A stretch of DNA of 64,000 bases from the NCBI RefSeq assembly GCF_014898055.3, contig NW_023605083.1, positions 92,777,483 to 92,841,482 of the forward strand, read 5' to 3'. Below are positions 23,610-34,091 of this stretch, piece after piece. Under the pieces are notes generated by a model. The model was not told the DNA's origin, searched no databases, and saw nothing but the letters and a program-made list of their open reading frames with translations. The DNA comes from Talpa occidentalis. Taxonomy: Eukaryota > Chordata > Mammalia > Eulipotyphla > Talpidae. The position numbers and the translations under genes are program-made. Every line of letters begins with the position of its first letter. The first letter of the stretch is position 1.

Positions 23610-23990
23610 TATCAAAATCTGCTAGAGCCTGCATGCCCTGGCCTTTACCTGCCTCTCTGAACTCACCTCTTACTGTTTCCCATCCTGGTCCCCAACTCCC
23701 CATCAGGTTGGCCTCCTTCCTGTTCACTCTGCCCCAGGACATTTGTGCTTGCTTGTTTCCTTTGCCTGGACTGTACCCTCTTCCTCCCCCAGGTCCCCAT
23801 TGCACCCTTCCTCTGTAAGCTCTGTTCTACCTGATCCTTCTCAAACACTCCCAATCCTTTGCCTAAAATCCACCTTCCCTCCTATGTCCCCTCCTCTGCT
23901 TTATTTATGTCCTAACACTTACACAATCCTGTTGTTCTTGTCTGGGCCATCTCCACTCCTACGGTCATTTTGAGATGTAGGACTAGAACT
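23610..23990 (+). mobile_element. L2 LINE 3' region
   Basis: CT-rich text typical of L2 in sense: 'ttgtgcttgcttgtttcctt', 'gcctggactgtaccctc', 'caccttccctcc' and 'ctttatttatgtcct'. Confidence 0.6.
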
Positions 23991-24148
23991 TTCCAGGGGA
24001 TCCTCAATGCATCCTGTCTTGTTTCAATTCTCTGTGTTTTCAGCCTGTTTGTTTGGCCTTAGTCCATTAGGCTAAATTTCAAGTGGGTAAGAATGGGATA
24101 GAGGGGATTATTCTAGGGGGAATCTATACATTTTTCAGTTGTCTCTCT

Positions 24149-24172
24149 GTGTGTGTGTGTGTGTGTGTGTGT
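24149..24172. repeat. (GT)n microsatellite
   Basis: Twelve uninterrupted GT units. Confidence 0.95.
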
Positions 24173-24549
24173 AACCTACTAGCATATAGTGAACAGAGAT
24201 GCTAAACGTTCAGTAGTGAATGGGTGAGCAGGCATGTGCTGCTCAGTGAATAATTTTCCTGCCCCCAGTGCCAAAGGCATCTTTGTGGAAAAATAATCTT
24301 AAGGAAACAGTTTGTATTTGAGTCCTAAAATAGTGTTTTTTAATGATAACTGATCACCTTTTTCCCCTGTAGGGATATTTCGAATTATTTTTCCCCACGT
24401 AAGTCACCTACTGCTAAACCTGTCTGTGTCCTGTGGTCTTTCACACACCAGCTCCAGATCCTCCAACTCACCCCTTGTCCCCCAGCATTACTCCATTATC
24501 ACCTCTAAACTTTGAGATTTCACCAAGGGGACTCCCTCCTTCAGATTTT

Positions 24550-24810
24550 GTATAAAATGTTAAATGAGCTGAGCCCCAACTCTGAGCTCAGAGGCCCCCC
24601 ACTATTTCCTCCACTCAGAAAACCGTCCTTTTCTTTGCACCTTTGTTTCCTTCCTCCAAGGCCAGTCTTCTATCCATGACAAAGCCTCCCCCTACGGTGA
24701 CCCATTTTCTTTATTTTAATAGCGTTCAGGGTGGGACCTTGTCAAAAGCTTTTTGCAAATGAAAATAAATTACATCTGCTGGTTCCCCTTATCCACAGGC
24801 ATTTTCACCC
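24550..24810 (+). mobile_element. CR1/L3-like ancient LINE fragment
   Basis: The words 'gggaccttgtcaaaagcttt', 'ttctatccatgac' and 'gaaaataaattacatctgc' follow the 3' region shared by CR1/L3 elements of amniotes. Very old copies like this are usually badly decayed. This one stays readable over ~250 bp. Confidence 0.5.
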
Positions 24811-25199
24811 CTTCAAAGAGCTCTGGTAGATTAAAGGATTTGGCGGATTTGGGGTTTGTATGGGCTTCTATGCCCAACTCCTGAATCCTCAGCCAAGAAA
24901 CCTGCAAAAGGGAGGCCTGAACTGAAGATGCAAATAAGCAACACTGAGGAAATGGATAAATCTCCAGGAACCCCACACACTGTACAGGCCTGTCCTTCCA
25001 GGCTCTGAAAGCTTTTCTAAAACTGTCATGTCTCCTGAAATCCTGCTGGGGGAACTGGGATCCTTTGAACAATACTTCATGAGGCTGATAAGGCCTCTAG
25101 AAGCTTTGACATGAAGATACCTCCAGTTCTTCAGGATGAGGGATCTGGGAGTGAGTTCTGAGGATTGTGAGTATTAAAGAAGCAGAAAATGAACAAATC

Positions 25200-25400
25200 C
25201 TAAGCTACTATCTACTGAGCATTGACTCTGTGCCAGTCTCTTCCCTTTCAGATGCATATTTCAAATTACCTTTACAAGCCTGTAAGGTAAGTGTGATGAC
25301 CCCCATTTCACCCTGAAAACTGATGCTCAGATGGGTAAAGCAACCATTCAAGATCAGACAGCTAGTGAATGGTAAACTGGAATCAAGTTTTGCTAAAGTC
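25200..25400 (-). mobile_element. MIR SINE
   Basis: Antisense MIR: 'ctactgagcattgactctgt', 'acaagcctgtaaggtaagt', 'cccatttcaccctga' and 'cagacagctagtgaatgg'. Confidence 0.75.
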
Positions 25401-25679
25401 AAGTTCTTTCCATTTCCAAAAGAAACAGAGTCAAGCCAGGCCATACTAACCCTTCTGGAGATGCCAGATGCCAGGATCACCTCTGCTGCTACTATTTCCA
25501 GCCTGTGTTGGAAGTCATAGAACCTTAAGTGTTTGTCCCCTTAACTGAAACAGATGTGCCGAGATGATGAGTCAAGTCACAGTTCAGACTTCTGATAGCA
25601 CCAGATCCCTTCTCCTGTGAGAGGTGGTTGGGGTCCATTTCTATTGGAAAATTCCTCATCAGCTAAGACTGTCATGCTC

Positions 25680-25905
25680 ATCAGAGCCCCAAACTCCAGA
25701 CTCAGACCATTTTAGTTCAAATCCCTGCTCTTTTACTCACCAGTGATCCTCAGACAACTCCTCTGTGTCTCAGTTTCCTGCTCTGTTAGTGGAAATAATA
25801 ATATACCCATCTTATAAGGTTTTATAAGGATTATGGCTAGTGATTGATAAAGTGCTTAGAAGCATGCTTGGCACACAGTAAGCAGTATATAAATGCTGTA
25901 TTTAA
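25680..25905 (+). mobile_element. MIR SINE
   Basis: Sense MIR: 'ttcaaatccctgctctttta', 'gtgtctcagtttcctgc', 'aaataataatatacccatct', and 'cttggcacacagtaagc' at the end. Confidence 0.8.
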
Positions 25906-25929
25906 AAGTAAAACCCATGATTCATGCCC

Positions 25930-27560
25930 AAAATGAAGGCCCTGCTGGTCATCTCATTTCTCTCATGAGAATTTCCTTACTCTTTTATGCTCTCTGTCCT
26001 CAAAAAACCATTGACCTGTGCCATTTGGCGCCCCCATTCCTAGGAACAGACCATTCTCTGTGTCCTTACCTACCTTCATACTTACCCAACCGCCTGGCCT
26101 GCCCTTTGCACCACTCACATTGCAGCCCATTCAGTGACGCTGTTCCCCTGGACCTCGTATCTCCAACACCCATTAGGGGAGAGCTGTTTTCTTACTTAAT
26201 CCCCAGTGTTCCTACCATCTTCATGAAACACCACTGTCACCCTGCTCTTTTTGGCCAGAATCACACAACCATTCTACCTTCTTCAGCTCATCCTTGGAAT
26301 TATCTCTCCATCACAGTCTCTCTTCTCAAAGACACCAATGCCCGGGTCAGCCTTCATCTCTGCCCAAGCCCTGATGCTGACCCTGAGAGCCTGATAGCCA
26401 GGTGGACAGCACCTCATGGGGGCCTTGACCTCCTTATCTCTAATCACCTTTACCTGTGCTTCCCAGCAGAAACCTCCCCCTTGTCCTCAGTGTCTTGTCA
26501 TTACCTTGAGCTGTTCCACCTCTGGAATCCTCAGTCCTGACGACAGTCTCCTTAGGTATTCCTGACCATGTGGCTTCATCCAGCTTCTTGACTCCCCTAG
26601 ACCAGCTCTGTCAGATAGTTCTGCAATATTGGGGTAGTAGTTATTGGTTCTACCAAATCAAGGGCAACTAAGGAACTGAGCTTTACATTTAATTTAATTT
26701 TTATAAACCAAACTAAAATGGAAAGAGTTACCTATGGTTACTGGCTACTGTCAGCACTGCTATACACCCCCAGCCTCCATTTTCTCTTCCTTGCATATTC
26801 TATCTTTGATTCCGTTTCTCTTTATCTTTGTCTGCAGGGTCCATCACATCAGCCACCCTATTCCCTTTGGCCTATGTCTCACCTTCTGGAATAAACCCTC
26901 AGTGGTAGATTAATACAACACTTCTGCTTTCTCTAGGTCTACATGGGGGCTGCTGAGCACTGCTGGGGAGGGTAGGTGTCTTTTTTTCTCATAGATGTTC
27001 ACTAGTCTCAATAGGACCTTGAGTTCTGCCCAGCAGGCTAGTCTCTTCTCTATAACGACCCAATCAAGCCTTGTCTTTTATCCTTAAAATGCAGATGGTC
27101 CTATCCACAGCTCCTTCCTTCTCAGCAGATAGTCTCATTTCCTATCCCAATTGAAATAAACTTTTCAGACCATGTCACCATCAGTTTTACAAGGCTAATT
27201 TTATCGGTTTTCAACCTCTCACCTATGGGTTCCTTCTTATCAATGTTCAGGCATGTCCAATAGCCTTATCTTCTAAACAACAACAAAAAAATCCCAACCC
27301 TTCCTGGATCCCTTGTCACCTTCATGCTATTACCCTATCTCTTTCCTACCGCTTGTTTTCACACTTCTTGGAAGTTGTCCACACTTGCTATCTCCTCTTT
27401 CTCACCTCCTTTTACTCCACAACCCGGGGCAGTCTGGCTTCTGTCCCTGCTTGTCAAGGTCACCAAAGACTTCCTTGTGGCTTAATCTAAAGGATTGTTT
27501 CAGATCTTATCTTGACCTTGAAGGCATGTGACATGTTCCCTGCCCCTCCTTCCTTGGTTT
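25930..27560 (+). mobile_element. L2 LINE ORF2 remnant
   Basis: Decayed L2 body in sense. The clearest part is the reverse-transcriptase region near 27310-27530: conceptual words resembling YPISFLPL, then ...HLLSPLSHLLL and QSGFCP, match the L2 order 'YRPISLLP ... QSGFRP'. Frameshifts and stops abound. The stretch 26600-26770 looks like a separate short insert, perhaps a hAT relic. Confidence 0.55.
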
Positions 27561-28900
27561 TTAGAATACTGGAGTCTCTGGTTTTCTCCATCCTCCTCTG
27601 CTTCTAAGTTTTCTTGAAACTGCCACATTTTCTTCTTCCTCGGGTGAGCTCTAAGGCTTGGCAGGTGAGGCTGGGCGCCAAGAATGGAGGTTTCCCCCTC
27701 CCAACACATTCCTTACAGAAACACCTGGGAATTTGCTTTCTCCTCCAAGATCTGTGCTGTTGTGTTTTGAACTCCAGTTTGTATGGTAGATCCTGCTGCT
27801 CTCAGCCTGACATGCCTTTACGGGCGTGTATTTATAATCCAACCCCCTTTGCCAGGCTCTGGGACAACACTGGGACATCTGTGTTTTTCATTTGTCCCCT
27901 CAGAAGGCAGTATACTTTAGGAAGGGACACTGATAAATTAGAGGCATTGGGAGAGGCTGCAGAACAGTCAGAAAACAATGTCCTCTGAGAAATTGTTAAA
28001 AGAACTGGGACCATCTTGCTGAGAGATGACAGAGGGCTGAACTAAAAAACTAGAGGAGGGCAAAGCCTTGATCTGGGCTGCTGGGTAGGGTTGAAATTGA
28101 ACTGGTTGTAGAAGTGATAGGGAGGTAGGTTCTGATAGAAGCAGATGAGTTCTACTATGTCCTGGTATGTCCTAAACCTCCAGGGACAAGATGAGATGAT
28201 CCTACCACCAGAACTGCTAAAGAAAATAAGCTTAACTCTAGTGACCACAATAAAGGTGCAAAGTGCATTGCACCCCTCCTGAAGACCTCTGGCTTGAGCT
28301 CAGCTGGCAGTGCAGAGAAGCTGCACTCCAGGGAGGGCAATTTCAAACTTGCTGCCATGCAAGACCCGTCAAGAGTTCTGCAGACAGAAACAAACTAGTA
28401 CAAGAAAGGCTTGCAGTGCACTGGGTGATCCAGTCTGGTAGATCCCCCAAACAGATCCAAGTCTGGTGGGCAGTGACTAGCACCCAATTTTGCCTCCTTC
28501 ACCCCCCTCTTTGCCAGACTGCCCTGACTTATGTTTTGGTGTCCTGCCATCAGCTTGTATTGTGGGCCATCACGGGCACCGCCCCACACAGCTAGCTGTT
28601 GGGACTGCTATGGGGATGTTGTTGAGGATGTTTGCTCATTACCTCACACTGTGTTCCCTTTATGAGGCCCTCCAGGAGAAATTCCTGTCTGATTTTAGTA
28701 CCAAGAATAGTTGTAATTCTCTTGAGTAATAGGTCTGTTTTTATCTCATAGACACAGGGAATTGTGTAACCAACATGGTCTCCTTTTCAGTTTGGCTGCA
28801 GGAAAGCTTAGGGACAAATTTGTGGCCCACCCACAGGAGATGAATGGGGGTTTCCAGGGGGCATTTTAGCTTTAATCCCATTTTTCCTTGTTCTTCGCTC
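27560..28900. other. Intergenic DNA, nothing recognised
   Basis: Several open frames of 60-124 codons on both strands, none with a domain, a plausible splice context or a promoter. Confidence 0.4.
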
Positions 28901-28909
28901 TTGGTTTCT

Positions 28910-29230
28910 CTTTCTTCCCTTAGCTTTTCTTCATTTTTACTACACTAACTTGAGAATATACAAGCAAAAATAAATAAAAATCACCTGTATTCTCACTCGC
29001 CAGAAAAAAGCAACAATTAACAATTTTACATTGTTATGCATACTTAAAAAAATTAAAATGAGAGCATACTGTGTATAGTGGTTTATGAGGCATAGTGTTT
29101 TATAATTTGCTTTTTTGGACATCTCTCCATATAATTAAATGCTCTTTTTTAATTTTAAATTTTTACAAAGTCTTAGTTGTTTAATACTACAGCTAACATT
29201 TCTAACATCCAGTTGCTTCGTGTATATATA
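28910..29230 (-). mobile_element. Probable L1M 3' UTR-like fragment
   Basis: AT-rich antisense text with 'ttatgcatacttaaaaa' and 'ggacatctctccatataatt', reminiscent of old L1 3' ends. Family and limits are uncertain. Confidence 0.4.
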
Positions 29231-29232
29231 TT

Positions 29233-29496
29233 TTTAAGATTTATTTATTTTTGCATACAAAAACTGGGGTGTAGGCCAGAGGTGTGGGTAGGTGAGAAGA
29301 TTCACCAGAATCAGACTGGGGAACAGAACAGGCGGATCTGCTGAAACACACTGCTGAGGGGAGCAGCAGGTAAGACAGGAGAGGTCTGCTGCACCATGTG
29401 GATCACCTCCCTGAGTGGGGATCAAACTTGTGCTGCAGTGGCTGCCAGTAGCTTCATAGTGCTGAGACTTAACCCCTTGCACCACTAGGGAGGCCC
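29233..29496 (-). mobile_element. tRNA-derived SINE
   Basis: Complete minus-strand copy between gcttcgtgtatata and gcttcatgtatat. Confidence 0.9.
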
Positions 29497-29569
29497 TGCT
29501 TCATGTATATTTACACATACATATATGTGAAAATATATCCATGAAGATGATATAAGTACAAATAAGTAC

Positions 29570-29700
29570 AGTAATAGTGTATGTTATACTGTTTACATGT
29601 GTTAATTCAGTTGATGCTCACAAACCTATGAAGTAGATTTTATTTTTCAATGAGGAAACCAGGGCAGAGAAAGATGGAAAACTTGCCAAAGCCCCATGCT
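29570..29700 (-). mobile_element. MIR fragment
   Basis: Antisense MIR core: 'gatgctcacaaacctatgaa', 'tcaatgaggaaaccagggc' and 'acttgccaaagcccc'. Confidence 0.6.
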
Positions 29701-29798
29701 GTGCTCCCTTTCAGTGTGCTGTTGGATTTTTCCCGAAATGGTTAAACATTTTGTTTATCTCCCTTCACCTCCCTTTCTAATCTATGCTTTTTTACCAT

Positions 29799-30040
29799 TT
29801 TTTTTAAGGATTTATTTATTTATTTACACAAGCACTGAGTACAGTCAGAAGCGCGGGAGGGTGAGAGAATTCACCAGAGCCAGAGCGGGGAGCAGAGCAG
29901 GCAGAAGGACCGAGGTACACTGCTGAGGGGAGCAGCGGGCGGCAGGAGAGGTCTAGCGCACCGGGGATCAAACCGGCGCTGCAGAGGCCGCGGGCAGCCT
30001 CGCAACCCAGCGCTCAACCGCTGCGCCACTGGGGAGGCCC
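29799..30040 (-). mobile_element. tRNA-derived SINE, GC-rich subfamily
   Basis: Minus-strand copy of a second subfamily. Diagnostic words are 'cagtcagaagcgcgggaggg', 'gaattcaccagagcc' and 'ccgcgggcagcctcgcaac', in place of 'ggccagaggtg', 'ggattcaccagagac' and 'tatagcttcatag'. CpGs are well kept, suggesting a younger age. Target repeat cttttttacca on both sides. Confidence 0.9.
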
Positions 30041-30838
30041 CTTTTTTACCATCTTTAAAGTACCCTTGTAAGTCACCTGAAATCTGCTCAGCCACAAGGC
30101 AAGGCATAAATAAAAAGTGCAGTGAGAGGTAAGTGGCAAAAGAAGGCAAAGCTGAAGTACTACTCGAGGGGAGAGGATGAATCCAGGCTGTCTTACCATG
30201 GAAGGGACTTATTTCCTGGGGTTATGGTGAACTCCCATTCCTGGAAGAGCTGGCTGGGATGGTCCTGTCTCCGGAAGGCATTCTTCCAAGGAGACTGAGC
30301 TGGGCCAGAGGAGCCCTGAGGCCCGTCCTTAGATTCTCAGTCTATGAAAATGCCAATAAGACAAAATGAGACACTTAATGGAGATACAGCAGCAAGTCAG
30401 CCTTTGGGCCAGACCCAGGACCATGGACTTGCCATCCAGGTCTATTACTAGATCACTCTTTGAAAGCAACCAACCAACAGCAAGCAATTCAGCTCCAAAC
30501 TCTCAGTTCAGTGTATTTTTACCCCAAAACTCTTGGGCTGCTGCTCCAAGATGGTCAAAGGATGTAGTCACTGTTCTAGCTCTTTTGTGAAGGTGGCATA
30601 GAATGAGGTAAAGAAGGAGAAGCTGAGGAGTCCAGAGGACGTGCTGTGAGACTATAACTGGGTGGGTTACCCTGGATTTGATGGTTACGGGACAGGAGAT
30701 CTTGAGGAAGTTTCTTCACCTCCTAAGACCTGCGTTTCTTCATCTGCAAAACGGAGTTCATGCCTATCTGCAAAACTGTTGTGGGACTGCTCCCAGCCTG
30801 AGGTCACCAGACGCCTGAGAGGGGCGATCGTTTCCTGC
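30041..30838. other. NTN1 5' flanking DNA
   Basis: No gene or young SINE. Composition rises gradually towards the CpG island. Confidence 0.5.
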
Positions 30839-30850
30839 CCCCCCCCCCAG
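30839..30850. repeat. Poly-C run
   Basis: Twelve or so consecutive C residues at the left edge of the NTN1 CpG island. Confidence 0.85.
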
Positions 30851-30897
30851 CCCCGCTGGCGCGAAGGGAGCCGCTGTCCCCACAGACAGACCCACCC

Positions 30898-30937
30898 CCA
30901 TGGTGACAACTATGGACAACCATGGTGACAACTCTAA
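30898..30937. repeat. 22-bp tandem duplication with RFX-like half sites
   Basis: ccatggtgacaact occurs at 30898 and again at 30920. The complement, agttgtcaccatgg, resembles an RFX X-box half. It sits about 550 bp upstream of the core promoter. Confidence 0.7.
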
Positions 30938-31440
30938 AGCCCTCTTCTTCACTATTCCGGACTGTCTACCCACAGGGGCAAGGCCTGTGCGCGGTGCCAC
31001 TAGGACCATCAGGCTGGGATAGAGGAAGGCCCGACCTCGGCGCAGCAAGGAAAACAAACACAGATGTGTTTGGCTGGGGCCAGGAGGGAGACCCCCCACC
31101 CCCGACTCCCCGGCTCCCGCACTCCCTCTCCCTCGTGCCCTCCCCGCTCCCCGAGCCGAGGGCTCCCGAAAACCCGCGGGGCTCTCCGGGCAGCGCGGGG
31201 CCGGGGCCAGGCTGACAGTCCCGGCCGGCCCCACCTCCTCCGCGGGGTGCGCGCGGAGCCCAGCCCCCTCTCCGGGGTTTCCCCGGGCGTTCTCCTCGCT
31301 TTCTCTTTGTCCCTGCGTCTCTTTCTCGGGCTCCCGGGTTGCCACCCGCTAGCGCCCCGGCCCCCTCAGCGTCCCCGGCCCGCTCCCGGTAACTTTCTTC
31401 TTTCCCGGGGTGAAAACTTTGCTCGCGAGCGGGCGGCTGC

Positions 31441-31510
31441 TCGCCGACGTTATTGGCCGGCGCCCCGCCCGGCGGCCCCGCCCCCGCCCCCGCCCCCGCG
31501 CGCCCGTCCG
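31441..31510 (+). promoter_or_regulatory. NTN1: NTN1 core promoter: CCAAT and GC boxes, TATA-less
   Basis: An inverted CCAAT box (ATTGG, 31452-31456) is followed by a run of Sp1-type GC boxes (cgccccgcccgg, then tandem ccccgc at about 31477-31499). There is no TATA box at a suitable distance. Transcription probably starts over a spread of sites in the following ~100 bp. This is inferred from motifs only. Confidence 0.65.
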
Positions 31511-31529
31511 CCCCCCACTCCCAGCGCGA

Positions 31530-31873
31530 GCGGCGGCGGCGGCGCCTTTGGGGGCGTGCGTGCGTGTGTGTGAGTGCGCGCCAGCGAGCGCGAGCGTGTG
31601 TGCGCCCCGGGCGCGGGCTGGGCAGCTCTCCGACCGCGGCAGGAGCGGCGGGAGCCGGGCGGCCGCGGCGTCACGGGGGCCAGCGAGGCGGCGGCGGCGG
31701 CCGGGGCCGGGGCCGGGCTGGGGCAGCGGCGGCCGGGCCGGGCATGGAGCTGGCAAGCCCGCGCTGAGGCGGGACGCCCTGCTAGCAGCGAGCGAGAGGC
31801 TCTCCGCCGTCCGGCGCGCGGGCGCCGCGACCCGGGCCGGGCAAACTTTTCTTTCTCTTTTCCCCTTTCAGAG
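31530..31873 (+). other. NTN1: NTN1 exon 1, non-coding 5' leader
   Basis: GC-rich leader downstream of the GC boxes, ending at a donor gag|gtaaag (31873/31874). The left limit is a guess, because the transcription start cannot be read from sequence. From family knowledge human NTN1 has a non-coding first exon before the large first coding exon, which fits. The leader carries one ATG, opening a 7-codon uORF. The last ~25 nt are pyrimidine-rich and end in cag-ag, so the donor also looks like an acceptor. Confidence 0.6.
31744..31767 (+). promoter_or_regulatory. NTN1: Upstream ORF of 7 codons in the NTN1 leader
   Basis: The ATG at 31744 opens MELASPR followed by TGA at 31765-31767. It is the only ATG that I see in the putative spliced leader before the netrin start. 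The A of its ATG has G at position -3 and G at +4, a good initiation context, so it could dampen or regulate netrin translation. Whether it is transcribed depends on the start site. Confidence 0.5.
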
Positions 31874-32335
31874 GTAAAGTCCCGAATCGGACTCTCCGGC
31901 GGGGACGCGATCTGGGGCCGCTGAGGGGGACCCCAGTCTGTGGGAGAAAGGGACGCGGGCCGTGCGGTTGTGGGGGCCTCCGCGCTCTCCCGCGCCCGAG
32001 ACTTGGGGTGCTAGGCGGGCTGACTGGACGGCGGGCGGGCGTGGGCATGCCCCTCGGGCGGCGTGGAGGCGGCGGTGGCGGGGCAGCCTAGTGCTCCCCG
32101 GCGGCCCCAGCTCGCCGCCCGCCCGGGAAGAAGAGGTGCGGGCGGTGCGGGCGTGGGGGGCCCACGGATTCGCCAGTGCCCCTCACCCCTCGGGACTCGG
32201 GGGCCGTGGCGCGTAGCCGGCCGCGGGGTCGGCGCGGGGAGAGCCGGGCGTTCGCCCGCGCCGGCGCTCGGCGCCCGGCGGAGGGGTGGAGGGCGCGGGG
32301 CGGGCTGGCTGAGAGCAGCTCCCCTCTCTCCGCAG
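31874..32335 (+). other. NTN1: NTN1 intron 1
   Basis: 462 bp, GC-rich, from gtaaag to the acceptor ctctctccgcag at 32324-32335. Short CpG-rich first introns may contain additional promoter elements. Retention would add only non-coding leader with further ATGs, such as the one at 32046. Confidence 0.65.
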
Positions 32336-32399
32336 GCGCCTTCTGCGGCGGGCGGACCGACTCCGCGGCGCGGCCGGGCCGGGGCAAACTGGACGCAGC
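32336..32399 (+). other. NTN1: NTN1 exon 2, 5' UTR part
   Basis: 64 nt between the acceptor at 32335 and the start codon, GC-rich, without ATG. Confidence 0.75.
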
Positions 32400-33417
32400 A
32401 TGATGCGCGCCGTGTGGGAGGCGCTGGCGGCGCTGGCGGCGGTGGCGTGCCTCGTGGGCGCGGTGCGTGGCGGACCCGGGCTCAGCATGTTTGCGGGCCA
32501 AGCGGCGCAGCCCGACCCCTGCTCGGACGAGAACGGCCACCCGCGCCGCTGCATCCCCGACTTTGTCAACGCGGCCTTCGGCAAGGACGTGCGCGTGTCC
32601 AGCACCTGCGGCCGGCCCCCGGCGCGCTACTGCGTGGTGAGCGAGCGCGGTGAGGAGCGGCTGCGCTCCTGCCACCTCTGCAACGCGTCGGACCCGAAGA
32701 AGGCGCACCCGCCCGCTTTCCTCACCGACCTCAACAACCCGCACAACCTGACGTGCTGGCAGTCCGAGAACTATCTGCAGTTCCCGCACAACGTCACGCT
32801 CACGCTGTCGCTCGGCAAGAAGTTCGAGGTGACCTACGTGAGCCTGCAGTTCTGCTCGCCACGGCCCGAGTCCATGGCCATCTACAAGTCCATGGACTAT
32901 GGGCGCACGTGGGTGCCCTTCCAGTTCTACTCCACGCAGTGCCGCAAGATGTACAACCGGCCGCACCGCGCTCCTATCACCAAGCAGAACGAGCAGGAGG
33001 CGGTGTGCACAGACTCGCACACCGACATGCGCCCGCTCTCGGGCGGCCTCATTGCCTTTAGCACGCTGGACGGGCGACCCTCCGCGCACGACTTCGACAA
33101 CTCGCCGGTGCTGCAGGACTGGGTCACGGCCACGGACATCCGCGTGGCCTTCAGTCGCCTGCACACGTTTGGCGACGAGAACGAGGACGACTCGGAGCTG
33201 GCGCGCGACTCCTACTTTTACGCGGTGTCGGACTTGCAGGTGGGCGGCCGCTGCAAGTGCAACGGCCACGCGGCCCGCTGCGTGCGGGACCGCGACGACA
33301 GCCTGGTGTGCGACTGCAGGCACAACACGGCCGGCCCGGAGTGCGACCGCTGCAAGCCTTTCCACTACGACCGACCCTGGCAGCGCGCCACGGCCCGCGA
33401 AGCCAACGAGTGCGTGG
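32400..33417 (+). CDS. NTN1: Netrin-1, first coding exon (residues 1-339), partial
   Basis: Netrin-1 is a secreted laminin-related guidance cue that binds DCC/neogenin and UNC5 receptors and steers axons and cell survival. This exon encodes a signal peptide (about 1-24, hydrophobic [13 protein letters not shown]), the laminin N-terminal domain VI (about 47-284) and the first LE repeat from Cys285. The eight LE1 cysteines are visible at 285, 287, 294, 304, 306, 315, 318 and 338. N-glycosylation sequons stand at N95, N116 and N131. From memory the protein appears identical or nearly so to human netrin-1 here. The start is the first of two Met codons, with A at -3. The exon ends at 33417 by a donor g|gtgagt, one base into codon 340 (phase 1). 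LE2, LE3 and the C-terminal NTR domain lie on later exons beyond the window. The open frame running on to 33917 is intron read-through. DNA is CpG-rich throughout. Confidence 0.98.
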
Positions 33418-33929
33418 GTGAGTGGGGTGCGGCGGGGATGTGGGCGGCGGGCGGCTCCCTTGCTTCTCGGCCGCGGGATCTCGGGAGCGCCCGGGTGGCG
33501 GCACCGAGCGTTAGCGGGATGTGGGGATGTCTCGGGAACCGCGGGAGTTGCGTTCCGGGATGTCCTCCACCCCAAGGCAGAGAGCCGGTCCGCGGGCTCT
33601 CACGGTGCTGGCAGCGGACGCTCGGGTTTTCGCCTAGAGCGCTCTACTTTTGCAGAAAATGTGTCGATTCGTCCCCCTCGTCCTGGATCCAAATGCAGAT
33701 ATTCATTGCCTTCCCCTGGGTTTGGCTGGACCCTAGGATCCCCCTTCGCCCCACCCCCAGCCCTTTCCTAGGGCTGCAGCTGGGCGCGCTGTTGGAGACC
33801 CCGGCCGGGTTCCCGGGAAGTTCCAGTGCCACGACCACACATCCCTTGGGAGATGGCAAAGGGACGTGCAGTTTGGTACCTGATGACTCTCACGCCTGTG
33901 CCCTTACTTGTCATTAATGGAGAGAAAAA

Positions 33930-34065
33930 AAATCTTTTTCTTTGAACAGCGTGTTTGCGTTAGCCAAAGAATAATGTGATTTAAATTAATCACTATCTAC
34001 AAATTACAAAGGAGAGCTCGTAATTATTTTAAACTAATTCAATTCTGGTCCAAAAAAGAAGTATA
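33930..34065. promoter_or_regulatory. AT-rich unique block, candidate conserved element
   Basis: Repeat-free block with homeodomain-type TAATTA/ATTAAT words (tttaaattaatcac, cgtaattatttt), directly beyond the CpG island in intron 2. Candidate intronic enhancer by position and motif only. Confidence 0.3.
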
Positions 34066-34091
34066 CCGCATTTTTTTTTTTTTTTTTTTGG
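34066..34091. repeat. Poly-T tract
   Basis: About 21 T residues with no SINE attached. Confidence 0.9.

Larger units (their letters stand above)
31080..33640. promoter_or_regulatory. NTN1: NTN1 CpG island
   Basis: Very high CpG density covering promoter, exon 1, intron 1, exon 2 and the first ~200 bp of intron 2. Such long islands over the promoter and first coding exon are usual for developmental regulators. No transposon interrupts it. Confidence 0.9.

Noticed and set aside
25893..26540. 215-codon plus frame
   Set aside because: Coincides with a decayed L2 body and begins in a MIR. No intact protein family.
30764..31924. Several 100-190 codon frames on both strands over the promoter and exon 1
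   Set aside because: GC-rich, Pro/Arg/Gly-rich and mutually overlapping. They cover the promoter and non-coding leader.
32088..33575. 495-codon minus-strand frame
   Set aside because: Antisense shadow of the netrin exon and its CpG island. Low complexity, no family resemblance.
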